A DNA stretch of 64,000 bases, taken from the NCBI GenBank assembly GCA_950295325.1, contig OX485803.1, positions 6,512,001-6,576,000 of the forward strand. The letters are read 5' to 3'. The stretch is from Polytrichum commune. Lineage: Eukaryota; Streptophyta; Polytrichopsida; Polytrichales; Polytrichaceae. Positions 23,741 through 37,800 of this stretch are shown in pieces. The translations under genes were made by a program, and so were the position numbers. Numbering within the stretch: position 1 is the first letter of the stretch; every line of letters starts with the position of its first letter. The notes below the pieces were generated by a model. The model ran no database searches, was not told where the DNA came from, and was given only the letters and a program-made list of their open reading frames with translations.

Positions 23741-24031
23741 ATGCAAACACAAAGGCCTCTTCAAAGTGGTTACCAATATCGTACACAGCCTACTTACACA
23801 GCTGCTGAAGCTTACTACCAAAAATCTGCCGCATCGTTAGCTCACGACATCCAAGCTATGTCGGCTTGGGGCACCTTTGGAGCCGCTGGAGGAGGGGTGA
23901 CCCCCGGCATGGGGTGTGTGTTGGGGAAGAACGCATATCTTAGCCGGCTCAAAAACGGCTCCGTCGGGGGTGGCAGGTATTGCGGAAGATATTGGAGCAT
24001 AGGCACCTGCGCGCTCTCGCCACCAACATAA
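23741..24031 (+). CDS. hypothetical GC-rich ORF between direct repeats
   Basis: A 96-codon frame starting ATG CAA ACA CAA, with a Gln/Tyr-rich first third (TQPTYTAAEAYYQKSAAS) and a Gly-rich middle (WGTFGAAGGGVTPGMG). The segment 23830-24200 is strikingly more GC-rich than its surroundings, as exons are in this window. An overlapping minus-strand frame (24204-23842, Pro-rich) is equally open, so the coding strand is uncertain. It could be a captured host gene fragment within a mobile element, or chance. No family recognised. Confidence 0.2.
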   Translation: MQTQRPLQSGYQYRTQPTYTAAEAYYQKSAASLAHDIQAMSAWGTFGAAGGGVTPGMGCVLGKNAYLSRLKNGSVGGGRYCGRYWSIGTCALSPPT

Positions 24032-24199
24032 GTTTCGCCTTTCTCCCCGACCAAGACTGCGATTCCTGCACACCCAACAATCCGACTCACTCTCAGGCAG
24101 CGATCATATCGATGGTTTGTGGGTGGCCATAGCCATTTTGACGTGGGTGGCGCTAAGGGTACGGTATGCGGGTGTTGTTCGACTGTTTTTCTTGGATCG

Positions 24200-24550
24200 G
24201 ACACCTATGTTTGGTTTGCTTGGTGTATGGTAAGGTGAGGATCGAAGAACAAACAGCGTAAAGACACAAACTTCAGATGAGACTGGACCACGTCTTCAAA
24301 TTTTATGAACTGCTGCACGCTGAATAGTGGAACACAGTGAGGAAGATCTATAGGTGTTCGGTTGAGGTATCAACAGACGTGCGCTTCGGGTAACCATGAC
24401 TGAATCAAGGGGAGGTCTGATGTTCGATTCAATTCTTGTTGATTCTTCATCGTAGATTGCTAATGCGAAATAGTTTTTTTTGTTGTTGTGTAAATCCGAT
24501 CGGTGGAAGTTAGAGGAAGTGAGAAACAAAGTGAATGACACCCCCACTCA
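24200..24550 (+). repeat. right diverged direct repeat (family A related)
   Basis: Counterpart of 23190-23520 in the same orientation, about 1 kb away, with the same block order. The pair could be ancient terminal repeats of one element or two independent insertions. Confidence 0.45.
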
Positions 24551-25886
24551 CTTTAGAGGGTGACGGTGCGAAAACCGTCACTTCAACCACTGAGTATAGC
24601 TACCACTGAGTATGTATTGATGTTTTGAGCGTTGGATGTTTTAATGTTTTCTTGTTAGCAAACAAAAAGGGAACCCAACACACCAAAGTATGTTTTCTTT
24701 GAATTCCGTATGTAAAGTACTAACGATCAAAAGTTGTGTTGGCGGGTTACCCAAAACTGTTCGGGGAGTAGGATGTTATGGTGCTGGACTTTCTCAAAAC
24801 CAACTTGTACTTATTGTGCAAGATTTTAGGGTTTTGATATTGGGTGGGTGTTGGTTTTATCATCCTCTACCTTAACTAGAGGTGAAATGAATAAAACAAT
24901 GGGAGCCAAGTTTCCATGTGGCATTCATTATGGTAGTCAAATTACCAAATTACGATCACAACCACAAATTGTGGCCAAATTGTCTACTATTACATGTGTA
25001 ATAGTGCCACCATAGCGGTTGCTATGATCGAGGACTTCCATAACCTTGGAATAATCATGCAAGATTGAACCTTCTCACTTGTTTGACGTACTACTATTCA
25101 AACAATTACAAAATGTGTCTGGAATTTTTTTTAATTTGGCGTCGAAATGTCTCTATAAAAAAAATAAAAAATTTATGATTCTACTGTGGTTTGGGACAAC
25201 TTTGTAGTATAGTTTTGAGGGTTCCTCTTCAACCTTTTGTAGTCATAGAAACTTCATGATCATTAAGGAACAATCCTATGAATAATTGTCTTTCAAGGGT
25301 ATTCAAGGGCAAGGCTGCATGCTCATCCCACCCACAAAGCAATTACGTTTTCCCAAATCCTTTTTGCCCACCAATTATTGAGAGAGGACACCCTCTAGAC
25401 CCCTTCCCACCCTCACAAATTGAGGATTGAAGGCATTTAAAGCATTGTCTCTCTCTCTTAACAATTTGTGGATGATGAATTTTATGTGTGAAATGAACAT
25501 GCAACATCGGTTCAAAAAAGCTTTGAAAATTGGTTTTGAGAGAATCATTTTCCATTGACCGCATGAGTTGCTCTTAACTACTCTACATGTCATGCTCAAG
25601 AAGATGAAACAAAGATGTTTGCCCGTAGGAGAGGGGGGTAACTCCCATGTAAGGATATGAACCACGCACATAAAAAAAAAAATTTAGTGTGGACAATGAA
25701 GTCATGTGCATATTCATGGAATATTTCATATATCCAATGGATATTCTTGAAATACTCCTAATATGTTCCAAAACACAATTCTAATACCCCATATTTCTGC
25801 ACACGGTTCTTAATATCCTATAAAGAATGACCTAAATTAGGGGTGCCTATACAACTTCCTAAAATTGAAATGGAACGGAATGGAGG

Positions 25887-28800
25887 CTAACCCCCTTCCC
25901 GAATTACAATCTGGGGTCCAGCTTGCCTCCATGGTGTCAGGTATGAGATAAACGGTGCGTCTGGAACAGGGATGAACTTAATCACAACCGCCAACGGCAT
26001 GCTGCACCACTCCACCCATGCTAATATTTGTATGCAATTATTGTTGTATTATCTTTACTTTATTATCCAAGAAAATCTCACCAAAATATTCTTCAGTAAT
26101 GTATTTAGGTTCCAATATACATGAAATGATTCTTAGGTAGTCCAAATAACCTAAGAATGATACCCTTGGGGACTCATGCACTTTTCCAAATGAATCTTGG
26201 TAGATGGAAGTAAGCTTTGTGTCTAAAGATAGGCAACAATGAAGGAGATTTCAAGGGGAGGCCACACACATTTGAAATTGCATGTTTTGAAATGGTGATT
26301 GGTGGCCAAGTGTAAAATAATCTTGGCCTCCATACGTGCCTAAAACTACATATTGCAAGATAAAATGCAAATTTGAGAATATGACTTCAGGAGTCGGTGA
26401 TTTCACTCTCAACGGTTAAGGGTGACTGTGATCATAAACAAAAGTTTTAAGCCTCACAAAATCATTGGCTTGGATCGGAGTTGAAATTCAATGTTTATAT
26501 CTGATAAAAGAGGGACCAACCTTGAAACCAAGCTCCTCAAGGTTAGGCACATATCAAGTCCAAAATTCTCTTACCTTGGCTCACCAATCTCTATTTCAAA
26601 AGCGACGTTTTCAAACATGTGTGGCCTCCAAATTGACTAATGAGAGGTTAATGGCAATTTGACTATGTTTGGCATTTTATGCATATACTCAAAGACCTTG
26701 GTTCTTGAATATTTATTCTTAAAGCTAGAATAGAAAGAGAAAGTCTATACATATGGTTAAGAATGCTATGATCAATGCTTTAAATTCAAGACTTGCTATA
26801 GAATTAAGGAAAGTCATGAGAATTAGGGAAACCTGAAAATTCCTAGACACAAACATAAAATCCACATTTGCCAACTCAATCCCACTGTCGAAGCAAATTG
26901 GCCCGCAAATTCCACAATCAGAGCCTGCTACCTCATTCCCACCCAAGTGAATGCATGTTAAATATCAATAATAGATAGATATAAATGCCAACTCCTTCAC
27001 ATAGCAAGCATGATTGAAGAGCCTCTTTACCCATGGGCTATTGGGTATCATTGCACAGTACATAAAAAGGTATCAAAGAAACCTACCCGACTGGTATCAA
27101 AATTGCACTACCAATCATATACTTTAATACTTGATGGGTACCACATGATGAGAGACTTTTTGTATACCCGAATCATTGTTTGGGTCAATACCATCCTAAT
27201 ACCATATCAAGGTACCTTGACCTAGTTAGGAAAAGTCTAGCATGGTATGCAGACCTTGATAGTATAAATAACAAAAAAAGTTCAAATGCCCTTAACCTTT
27301 AACTGTATCAAAATAATTAAAACTCTTGATGTATGGTTATTATCTAGGATGTTTGAGAAATGCTTCAAGCTTCAAGAGTAGGTTGTGAGTTTATGAAAGG
27401 AACCAAGATGCACATGAGTGCAGTCCTGGAAGTCTGTCTTTGCCACCTTTTAAACAAAAAAAGGAGTTAGAGATACCCTTCAAATCTCTCAAAAACTTAT
27501 CTTTTGGTAGGGTGTTTCACCCACTTTTGATGATTTGTATTGTTTAAAGAGCATTCAAGTGGTGTTTGAACTCCCAAGTTTGGTGAAGTGAAGCGGTGGT
27601 GTTTAATTTTGGCCAAGAGACGGTTAGCTAAAAATGGACATCTCATCAAAAAAATTGTGAGCACCATTTTAGGTGCCTTCAAAAGTTTGTAATGAAGTTC
27701 AATTTTATATGCCCATCTCTTGGCCAAAGTCAAACGCCTTTGCCTTTATTTAACCAAATTGGGGGTTCCGATACCACTTTAACACTCCTTGAATATCTTG
27801 AGTTGTCAAAAGTGGGGTGAACCCCCCTACCAAAACACAAGGATAACTCTGTTAGACTAGAACATTCAAGACAAATATTGTGATTTTTTGGTTGAATTGG
27901 GTCGTATAACACAACTTGTAAACTCTGACATTATTATGTGAGGATGTGGAGGCACAGGCACAATTGGTTCAGGGTTCAGGGTTAAGAGTGCAATTTGAGC
28001 CCAAGAATCAATCACCTGCACTGTGCAAGTGAATCCCATGACGTACAAAAACAGGTGATTGGTGTATAATCCCTCCAAAACATTGATGTTGTCAGGCTTC
28101 CTTGCATTTATTTCGTTGAAGACCTACAGTTCCAAAATAGTTCCAGTTGGTCAAGCTTATGGCATGTGCAGCCATCTCAAATCCACAATTTGTAGACCAC
28201 ATTTGTAACACAGATTCTGGCTAGAGCTTGAAACATTAAACATTGGGGCATGCTACCTGACAAAACACAAAGGAGTTGAAAATAATAGTCTGGAGCTCCT
28301 TCTCTCGATTTGTCTTGCCGGTTGTTACGTCGCCAACAATCTATGACAGTGGCCAAAGTAGAAGTCAAGAGCAATACAGGTCATGTAATATATACTGCTC
28401 ATTTCTTCATAAAAGTTTCAAGACCGATTGTAAATAAAATTCTTTTTGGCAAGATGGAGAAAACTTGAAAGAATGGAATTGATTGTCTATTTTGAGAGTG
28501 AGCAAAGAAACTCCAGCATTGGAAGCCTAAATTTGGCTGTAGAGTCATGTTTAAGGTAAGCAGTCTCAATCTGGTTACTTTTCTTATTCGGACACCTATG
28601 TTCGAGTGGTGTGTGGTTGGGTATGCATCCAAGAACGGACACCACAAAGAGACGTGTTTAAGAAACAATTGGACTACGTGTTCATATTTGTTAACCCATT
28701 CTAGGTTCAATAGTGTACATGATTGGGGGGGGACCTAAATGAACATTCAAAAAGAAAGGGAACCTTCACACTGATTATGCAATTGATATCCATATGAGCT

Positions 28801-31800
28801 CCAAAGTTTATGAGGAAGATGGTTACAACCTCGATTTGGATTTGCAATCATCTCATGCTAATCATATGTTTAAGGAAAGAAAGAAAGAGAGAAAGAAAGA
28901 CAACTATGATGTTGCCACTAGTATGAATCATGGGTGTTGCTTCATTTACGAGTTGGTCTAAGTCTATGTGTAATCCCAAAATGGACATCACAAGAATTAG
29001 AGGACCTCCCCCCCCCCCCCAAAAAAAAGACTATTGCCTTCTTTTGAAAGTGTACACCTTGAACGGACACGGACAAGCCAACCAACACCTATCTCCCTCA
29101 AGGGCAAGCCCCTAGGTTTCTACATGTTTGGTTGAAAGTGTCTTGCTCACCCAGAATCCCTCCACTATGATTGGGTGGACCATAGGTGATAGGATGCACA
29201 AAAATCTAAGTGCTAGGTCGCCCATCCGAGTACTATTCCAACCTTACACAACTTAACTTCTAAGTTCCCATGGGATCCATATTCATGTGTTTAATATCAT
29301 GGGAGAAGTGTACTAATCAGAAGAAAAAAAATTAACCATTTAAGACGCCATCTACCTTAATGGCTCTAAAAGCTTCACAAGCAGTTCAAGGGACAATTTG
29401 GCCATTCAGGTTAAGCACATGACTACATTTCAACAAAGTGAAGTCTTACTGTCGTGTCTGTAAGGTTAAGGATTGTGTAGCCTTTAAAATGCAGCACAAG
29501 CAACATAGCCAGCTGGTACGTTGCCTGCATATAACATCACCAGATTCAATCTCTGTGAAGCTAAAAGGTGGTGAACAGTCCCACGTGCACCCCATAACAT
29601 ATTTTCACTAAATAGTCCTAGTAGTGTGGGTGGAAATTAATGTGGAAACAATTAAAGCGGGCCACACTAATTGTCTAGTTATGGTGGAAATAATGTGGGG
29701 TGAAGACCTTGGGTCTTTCACTAAGTCTTCAAAAAGACTTCCAATCAACACTCTGAGTGATAATAATAGCATAAAGTCAATAAATACCCACATTAATTTC
29801 CTAGAAGAACAATTAATGTGACACACACTAATTCTAAACTAGATACTTGAGGTGGTTGAAAACTAATGTGGGGTCTACAGATTTACTGTGGCTCACATTA
29901 ATAGGACTATTTAGTATAGTACCCAGATGACATGATATGTGCCTAGAATGCCACCAATTTCTTGCTAATAAGTATGTGCGCAACTTTGTAGTAGGCAACC
30001 AAAAGATTCAGGTAGAATTGTATAAGTATTCTAAGTAAAGGAAACCATATAAGTACCTGGCCAATGATGTTGCGCCACATGATATTTGTTATGAGAGATT
30101 CCCTGTACAGGACAAAAATTCAAAACCTGTTCTCGGAATGTTGAAATCAGACAGAAGGGAGAGAGGAAAAGTTATCACATACAAGCGTACCTCTCATGCA
30201 TCCAACATAAAAACTTGACCCCTATAGGTTTGTGGCCGATTCATTTCAAAAGACTTGGACTAGACTAATGTGGGGTCTTTGAAACTAGTTTCGGTGTCAA
30301 ATCAACTTTAAAAAAGTAACCTCTAGGATGCATACTATTTCATGGATTTAATGTTGGATGAATGAGATGTACACTTGTATGCAATAATTCCCTCTCTTTA
30401 GAAAGGAGGGACCAAGTGTGTCAACACATCATTACCAAGAGCATGTCTCTTGACAACATTGTCACTAAATGGTACATATCATCTTAATTTAAACTATTTT
30501 ATCATACATTGAGAAACAAGATGAGTGCCTAGGCAATAACTACATAAACATCTGATTTAGTGTGACATTAAAATTGGTGTTCCATGTTAATTGGTGTGGT
30601 CCTCGTGACTTGTCATGTAGCACCAAGTGTCATGTGACTCCTTCTCTAGTTGCCACCCAATATTTGCAAGACAAGCTGTGTGGGTCAAGAATGAATAGTG
30701 TGGACTACACGAAATCGAATTTAGTTTATTGGAAACACACTAGAGTTATGTGTAAAGGCTTGGGATCAAACTCTGGGTGAGTTGACTAAATTATGAGTTT
30801 GAGAGCTTATCTATAAAGCTACCCCACATTAAGTTTTTGGTAAGGCTTACATTAACATTCTCAAAGAGTGGTGTTAGGCTTTTTAGCTTATCATACTAGG
30901 ATGGGTGGGTCAAACTAGCCTTCCACAGGCGATCCAGGGTTTAGAGTGGTGGGTGCCAAAGACAAACCCTATTTTAGATCTTAAACTTCTCTCAATTTTT
31001 GGGATTGCAAGAGGAAGTCCAAGGAGTTTCACCCGACTTTCAAAATTCCGCTCCAAGCACAACAAGCTAACGAGCTCTTAATAGAAAATTCTCTCAAAGA
31101 TGGATCAAAAAGACTTTTTGAGTGACTCTACAGACGACTCTACTGTAGTAATTCTGCATGGGAAAACACACTCAGAAAATTTTGCACTCTCCAGTAAGCA
31201 CAAAGTAGCTTACGAGACTGGTATAGGAGGCCTTTGCATAAGAATCTCTGTTGGAGGTTCGGTAGCTAATGCCAAGGCTCCCAAAGTATCCATTATCAAA
31301 TTCACCCACAGCAACTGCATCATAATCCAGATACCCAAAGAAGGGTTGTATTAATTCATCAACTTGTAAAAGAGGCGAACACAAATTTAAGAATCCATCT
31401 TTTAAAATTAGTAGTAAGGTGGGTCTTTGTAGGGATATTCAATTTTTTTTCAAGTGAGGTCTAGATGTATTAGGAAATGGTGACTTATAAGACGGTAGAT
31501 AAACAACACGGGCCTCCAAATGCATGTGGATATGAGAGAAAAATACAAAGTGACCTGGCCATGTACTAGTACATGTATTATGCCACTCATCCTATACCGC
31601 AACTTGACCTAATTCCCAGCTTGAAGTTCTTATTATTATGACTGAGGTCAATATGGCTTTTTTCAAGTAATGGCACATGAAATGACAAACCTGAACAGCT
31701 GTGAGTGGAGCATCACCGCTGGCGATAGCAGTGATAAAATTCAGCGCGAGGGCAACCCCATTCACTGTGGTTTGAAACTGAATGAACTTCTGGATGTTAA

Positions 31801-34800
31801 CGTAAATTGACCTCCCCCACCTTACAACCTGCAGTAAAATCATCCTACCATATCATCTATATCAAAGAACATCTAGTAAGAATAAACTCACCTACTTTCG
31901 CATCAATAGAATATTTTTCTGAACCTAGACACTTGATTTGGTCATAAAATGGCAACTAACAATATTTTCTTATCATTGTGAGTACCGGTGTTCTACTGAT
32001 GTTTTTTAAACATATAGTTCAAGGTTCTCATACTTTGACAATGGACGCAAAGTTGTCATCCAAGATTATAATGTCAGAGCTCTCCTTTGCGACCTCCGTA
32101 CCCGCAATTCCCATAGCAAGTCCAATGGACGCCTGATAAAAAAAAATGTAAAATGCAACACCCATGATAATGTAATGTTAAACAACACTACAACCACATA
32201 TTAAAAGGTGTAGGGTTTAGGGAATTATTCTGGACAAGTGTATGGTAGTTCCAGATATGTTCACATAATGCATTGTACAACATGTGCCCATGGACTGTAT
32301 GCTGAAGGCAACTGTAGATTACAATATGTACTTTGAGAAACTACCGGAGGCAAAAATATTATGTAGAAAATAAAAATCATCAAAATAGTATGGTGCATTC
32401 ATGATGAATGCATTATAATTATATGAAAATTGTAGTTTCTTCTCATATCTGCCACATTATGCTACTATGAAGATAATTGTTTCATAAGAATGATAGATTA
32501 TAAGATAACTACTTTATACACCACTAGGTATAACTTTAATGTGATAATTACATAGTGCACCACCTTCGAGAAATTATGTGATGAAAGGCGTCAGGTATTC
32601 ATGTACCTTATTAATTTAATTGCACTGAAAAAATCTTTAAAAATCATGTACCTCATGAAGAGCAGGAGCATCATTTGTGCCATCACCCGTCACAGCAACA
32701 ATCTGTCCCATCTCCAGTAATCTCTTCACCAACGTGTGCTTGTCCGTCGGAGAGGACCGTGCCATTACCTGCTTGAGAAAAAAAGTGAAGCAATTTTCTG
32801 TGGTTTATTTAGTTGTAAAAACGTGAGCGAGCTGAATTCACAGAAAGTGGAGACATGACTATCCATTCTATTATATCACAACAAAGAATGAAGTTTTAGA
32901 TGTTTTCCATGACTTGCTGTTTGTTGGGGAAACAAAAACGAAAACTGCAAACATGAGAACCCTTACATCCAGAGTTGGAATTAAGGCGTACTGCTCTTCA
33001 AGGCTCATTACACGGAAATCTTTGCCCTCTATAGCCGTTCCTTCTTCAGTGATAATACCACATTCAGCTGCAATAGCTTTTGCCGTCTGAAGGTTATCTC
33101 CAGTCACCATCCGGACCTACACATGAACTTTGAACCACACAACATCTGAGTACATGTGTGAAAACTTAATTTTGGTGCCTACTTGAGCTTGAAGTGCAAG
33201 AAACCCATTATGAGCTTGGGGCCATGCCACACATATGGGTCATCAAATACCAAAAAATACTGGTTAGTTAACCATATCATAACACTATCTCTTTTTGAAG
33301 ACCATGTTATTCACGTTCGCATATGAGGGATTAAGCAATAGGGTTAAGGCCTACTTATCCCACTTTGTCTAGGGAGCGGGTCGACAGAGTTGCTGTAGTA
33401 AGTGGGGAAGGAAAGCAACCAAGCCAGGTACTGAAGGATGGCCATCATTAAAGGAGTTATCTTTTAATTCAACTGGGGATTTGGTCGGGGGTTGGTTGTC
33501 TTGCATACAATACTTTCCATGTTTCGGTAAGTTTTTTGTGCATGCTTGGAGTTGGTGTGGAGGTTTGAATGCAGGACATTCTATATCGGTTCATTGAGGA
33601 TCAAACTCATTTTGCATGTCAAGACGTGCTAAAATGAGTTGTGCCCTCAATGAACCTCTATAGAATGTCCCACGTTCAAACCTCCACACCGACTCCAAGC
33701 ATGCACCAAAAGCTTACCAAACATGGAAAGTGTTGTATGCAAAACAACCAACTCCCGACCATAGAAATATTAACCCCTCAGTAGTAGCTATGAGTTGGTA
33801 ACTCTTGTGTGCGGCATGGCCCTTCATTGGGAAAACTTAACTTGAAGTAATTAAAAAAGGTATGAGTTCAAGAGCAACTACTCCATGATCAGGTTTGAGA
33901 ATCAATATACTTTGATGCCCGCCGCCTGACATCTCGCAACAGCTTCTGGGACACCAGGTCGACATGGGTCTTTGATTCCCACGATGGCAATACAAATAAG
34001 ATCCAAATCAGGCAACCCCGAAGCTTTGATTTTGTCAGGGGTCAAAGTCAAAGCCTCCTCAAATGAAATCTCCCGGAACCCAAAGCACAAGGTGCGCAAC
34101 GCTGAATTTGCAAAACTGCTAATGATTATCTTCAGCTCCTCACGCTGCGGTCATCCCCTCTCGACACACAAAACTTGTTGGTGCCGACAAACCACAAAGG
34201 ACTTTAGTCTAAAATATGTTTAATAACCATACTCAACAAAGCTGACATGTGTCTATTGATTGCTTGAAAGTTGCCATAGCATACTTAGGGTGGGTTTACA
34301 TTTGAGTCCAATAAACTTGGAGTCCAAAACACTCCTTAATGGACTTTTACTTTTTGATTCAAAATTGATATCTCAAAGAGGAGTGTTTTCTTGAGTGGGA
34401 CCAATGAGATTTGACAAAAAAGTGATGCCACATTAGTGCCATTATAAAATTTCATAGCTTGGACCTAGACACTTTTCTCTCGATCAATGGGATCGCTCAG
34501 TTTTGGGACTTCAAGTTAACTTCTTTGGTCTTGGACCCTAGTGTAAACCCACCTTTAAGTGGTGTAGTGGGTGCTCTTTGACACTATTCACTCAACTAGA
34601 TTCTTCTTGGCAAAGTCTTTAACTTGAATCTTGGTAGATGGGAGAAATCTTAGTCCAAAGATAGGTAACAATGAGGTGTTGACTAATGAGAGATTGCCAC
34701 TTCACTATGCTTAACATTCATGGACAGACCCCAAGTGCTTGATGTCATTCAAGGACCTTGATACTTGGATATTTGTTCTTGAAGCTAGAATAGAAAGAGA

Positions 34801-37800
34801 ACGCCCTTACCCATGCATAAAAATGCTATGGCATCTCTAACAATGACGAAGCAGAAGAAATATGTTAAATGATTCCAATAGTTTGCGCAATTGTGTCTGA
34901 AAGCTCTCATATTGTACCTCCATTCAACCATCCCTACATGTGAAATGTATAAACAAGAAAAGAACAAAACATGTTCTCTCACAAGATCAAAATGAAGTAC
35001 ATCAATGTGAATTCAAACATGCAATATACATAGAACTAGAAGAGCATACCAATTCCGGAGTTAGAGTGATGAGCTCGCCACTAGGTTCAAGTGCATAAGT
35101 GCAAAAGTCCAACATAATTTCGGCTGCACCTTTCCAGTGTACGTACGTCTTCCCGTCTGGAGTCTACAGCGACAGTCACAATCAAGCATACTCTGGACAA
35201 TTTTTGAGTATTTTGCTATTACTAATAAAATCTTTGGAAAGGATTTGCTTCCCTGCTATGATGAATGTTATTACATGTCATACACCATCCATTAAAAAGA
35301 AAAATTATGTTCCAAGCAATGCAAGGGCTCAGTACAATGCAAACTCACTCTGAAGCAAATTCCCATTTTCTTCTTGGTAGAGTTGAATGTCTCAACTCCT
35401 ATAATGAAGTTATCCCGTTTCAGCTTATCAAACCTAGCACCCAGCTGTGTATATACACTGAACGAAAGCAATTAGTCCCACAAAAATGCTTCAATGCATG
35501 AATATACATACAAATTTTGGTGCTCAAATATACTTACACTAAGGGCCCCTTTACACTTCGGCCAATGGCGATGACCATGAAATTGTTAAGGGCCCTTGAA
35601 AACTCATTGGAAGGGTGTCAATGGAAAATTGAAACTGAATTTTTGTGGTCATGGGCCTTCAAGTGTAATGTAAAGACATATGCGACCAGGCTCTCAATCG
35701 AACACTATATCATAACCATCCTATTCATGTGGACCCTTTCACACGATAAGTTATTATAAATCAAGGGTTATAAGGTTTTGGATTTTCATAGTCTCCTAGT
35801 TTAGTATTAGATCCATCTCTTTGATGTGGGCATGCTTGACACAAAATCCGGTAGGCCATGAAATATCATCCATTGCATGCCATGTAGGACTCCATGTAGG
35901 TTTTACATCCATTTAAACTTCCTTAGCCCCTCACACCCTCAAGCTCTAATTTTATGTGGCCCTAATAAATTAAGAGTTTACTAGGATATCAACTTGGAAA
36001 GAAGTCAAAAAACTCTAAGTGGAGTGGCAATTGATCTGCATAGAAAAGATTAAGTTTCCCAATTTTACTGCAAACCCAGTCTCATCAACTAGACCCAACT
36101 TCAGCAGAAAAGAAGCCCCTTCAATTAAAAGATGCCTATCAGATGTTAAACAATGTTGAGTGTCTAAGAGAATGAAAATCTCTGATCAGTTCAAATTTAG
36201 AAATACCTATTTGACACAAGGAAGAATAGGAAAGAGAACATCAAAATTTGAAGACCACAACTTTAGTATTGATATAGTACCTTGACCCCCCAATTCAAAA
36301 CAGCTTGTTCGGTTGGACTCCCTGTTACTTCTGGAGGACCATCCTGCATTATGCCATGTCAAACTTTTACATCAATTGTTCCAATGCCATGTGCACAGGC
36401 CCCGTACATTGTACACATAGGAAAGATTGTTGAAGTTAAGAAATTTATGTATATTTTGGGTTATTATGTGATGTTCTTAATCTGTATAGATACAATCGGC
36501 CCATCATCCAGACAAGAAATGCAAAATTAGAATCCTAGCCATGAGTGGGTGCATACATTTTGGACAAGTACAAATATTTGAGGCTATGTGTAATTTCTAC
36601 ATTTGTATGTATATTACTGTTTTTCTTGCAATTATTTTTGTATAAATAGAGGTAATGATTTGAAGGCAATGCATGCAAATTATAATTTATCTCAATAAAT
36701 GCCCGACTGCCTACAAAACTGTAGAAGTACATGTTATCGGGTTTACCTTTGGGAAGTGGACATTTCCGTTGCTGTTGAGACAAATACTTTGATGCAAAAT
36801 CTGTGAGGAATTGTAAGGTCAGGTTAGATTCAGTTATACCCATCCCGGATGATTAAATTTTAGAAGTAAATAATGTCCTCATGGAAAGACTCAATTTGTA
36901 ACCACCATACTCACTTCATTTTTTTAATTATAAAAAAAAAAACGTTTATTAAGGGACCTGAACAACTTGAGGTGCAAACTCTTCATCAAGGTCTGTTGTT
37001 TTACGCAACCTTCCACAAAGCCAATTGTTCACGACAGTCATCTGGAGTTACAGCCAAGAGATGAGGAAGCAGTTTTACTCAGTCATCTAAATAGCTGAGA
37101 GAATTTTTAGGTACCCATTGTTTTCGACTAAGACAACACTGTGGTGCTGAGAGCCCATTTGACGAGAGCATCAAGACTATTCAGTAAGCCAACAACTGGA
37201 CCAATGTTGGACCAGTATATAGGTGAATGCATGGTATCAATAATCAACAACAATACTGGTATCAAAGAACATAACCCTGGGTATCAAAATTGTAATACCA
37301 GTCGAATATTCATATTTGACTGGTATCTCAAGGTGAGGGAATCTTTGTAGATGTGAGTTATTGGTTGGGTCAATACCATTCTAAACCATATTGATACTAG
37401 GACGATTTTACCTAGGTTTGAAGGTTCTTGCATGGTATATAAACTAAATAGTATCAAAATAAAAAATATTCTCAAAATACCCATACCTTACTGACATCCA
37501 ATAATGTGAAATCTTCATTATAGATACCCGACTCGACTCAACCAATGTTAGACTAGTATATAGGCGAATGCATGGTATAAAAGAGCCTCCCTGATTGGCA
37601 TGAAAATTGCAATAAACACTATATTCGTTAATTTGAGACTTTCTCTTGTCTCAAATTAATATATGGACCACAACAACATGGTCTAATGTTTGGGTCGTCC
37701 TACCTAAACCATCTTGATATGAGTTCTTAATCGGGTTCTTGATATGAACACCCGCTTCAAAGTATTTACATCTTACAACACTCTTCAATATCTGTGTCAT

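Larger units (their letters stand above)
20204..25886. other. 3'-to-3' intergenic region between PKG and the Ca2+-ATPase
   Basis: No host gene is evident. The region holds a truncated Tourist-like remnant (from 20700), a full Tourist-like MITE (21723-22210), a dispersed repeat at about 22795-22970 with a relative at about 41775-41965, and the GC-rich segment near 23740-24200 between two direct repeats. The remainder is AT-rich with no coding signal. Confidence 0.7.

Noticed and set aside
37115-37146. Possible extra Ca2+-ATPase exon reading [11 protein letters not shown] with usable splice sites
   Set aside because: The exon at 37041-36958 ([11 protein letters not shown]...) joins the DKTGT exon directly in phase 0 and matches the family; adding this segment (phase 0 in, phase 2 out) would break the frame.
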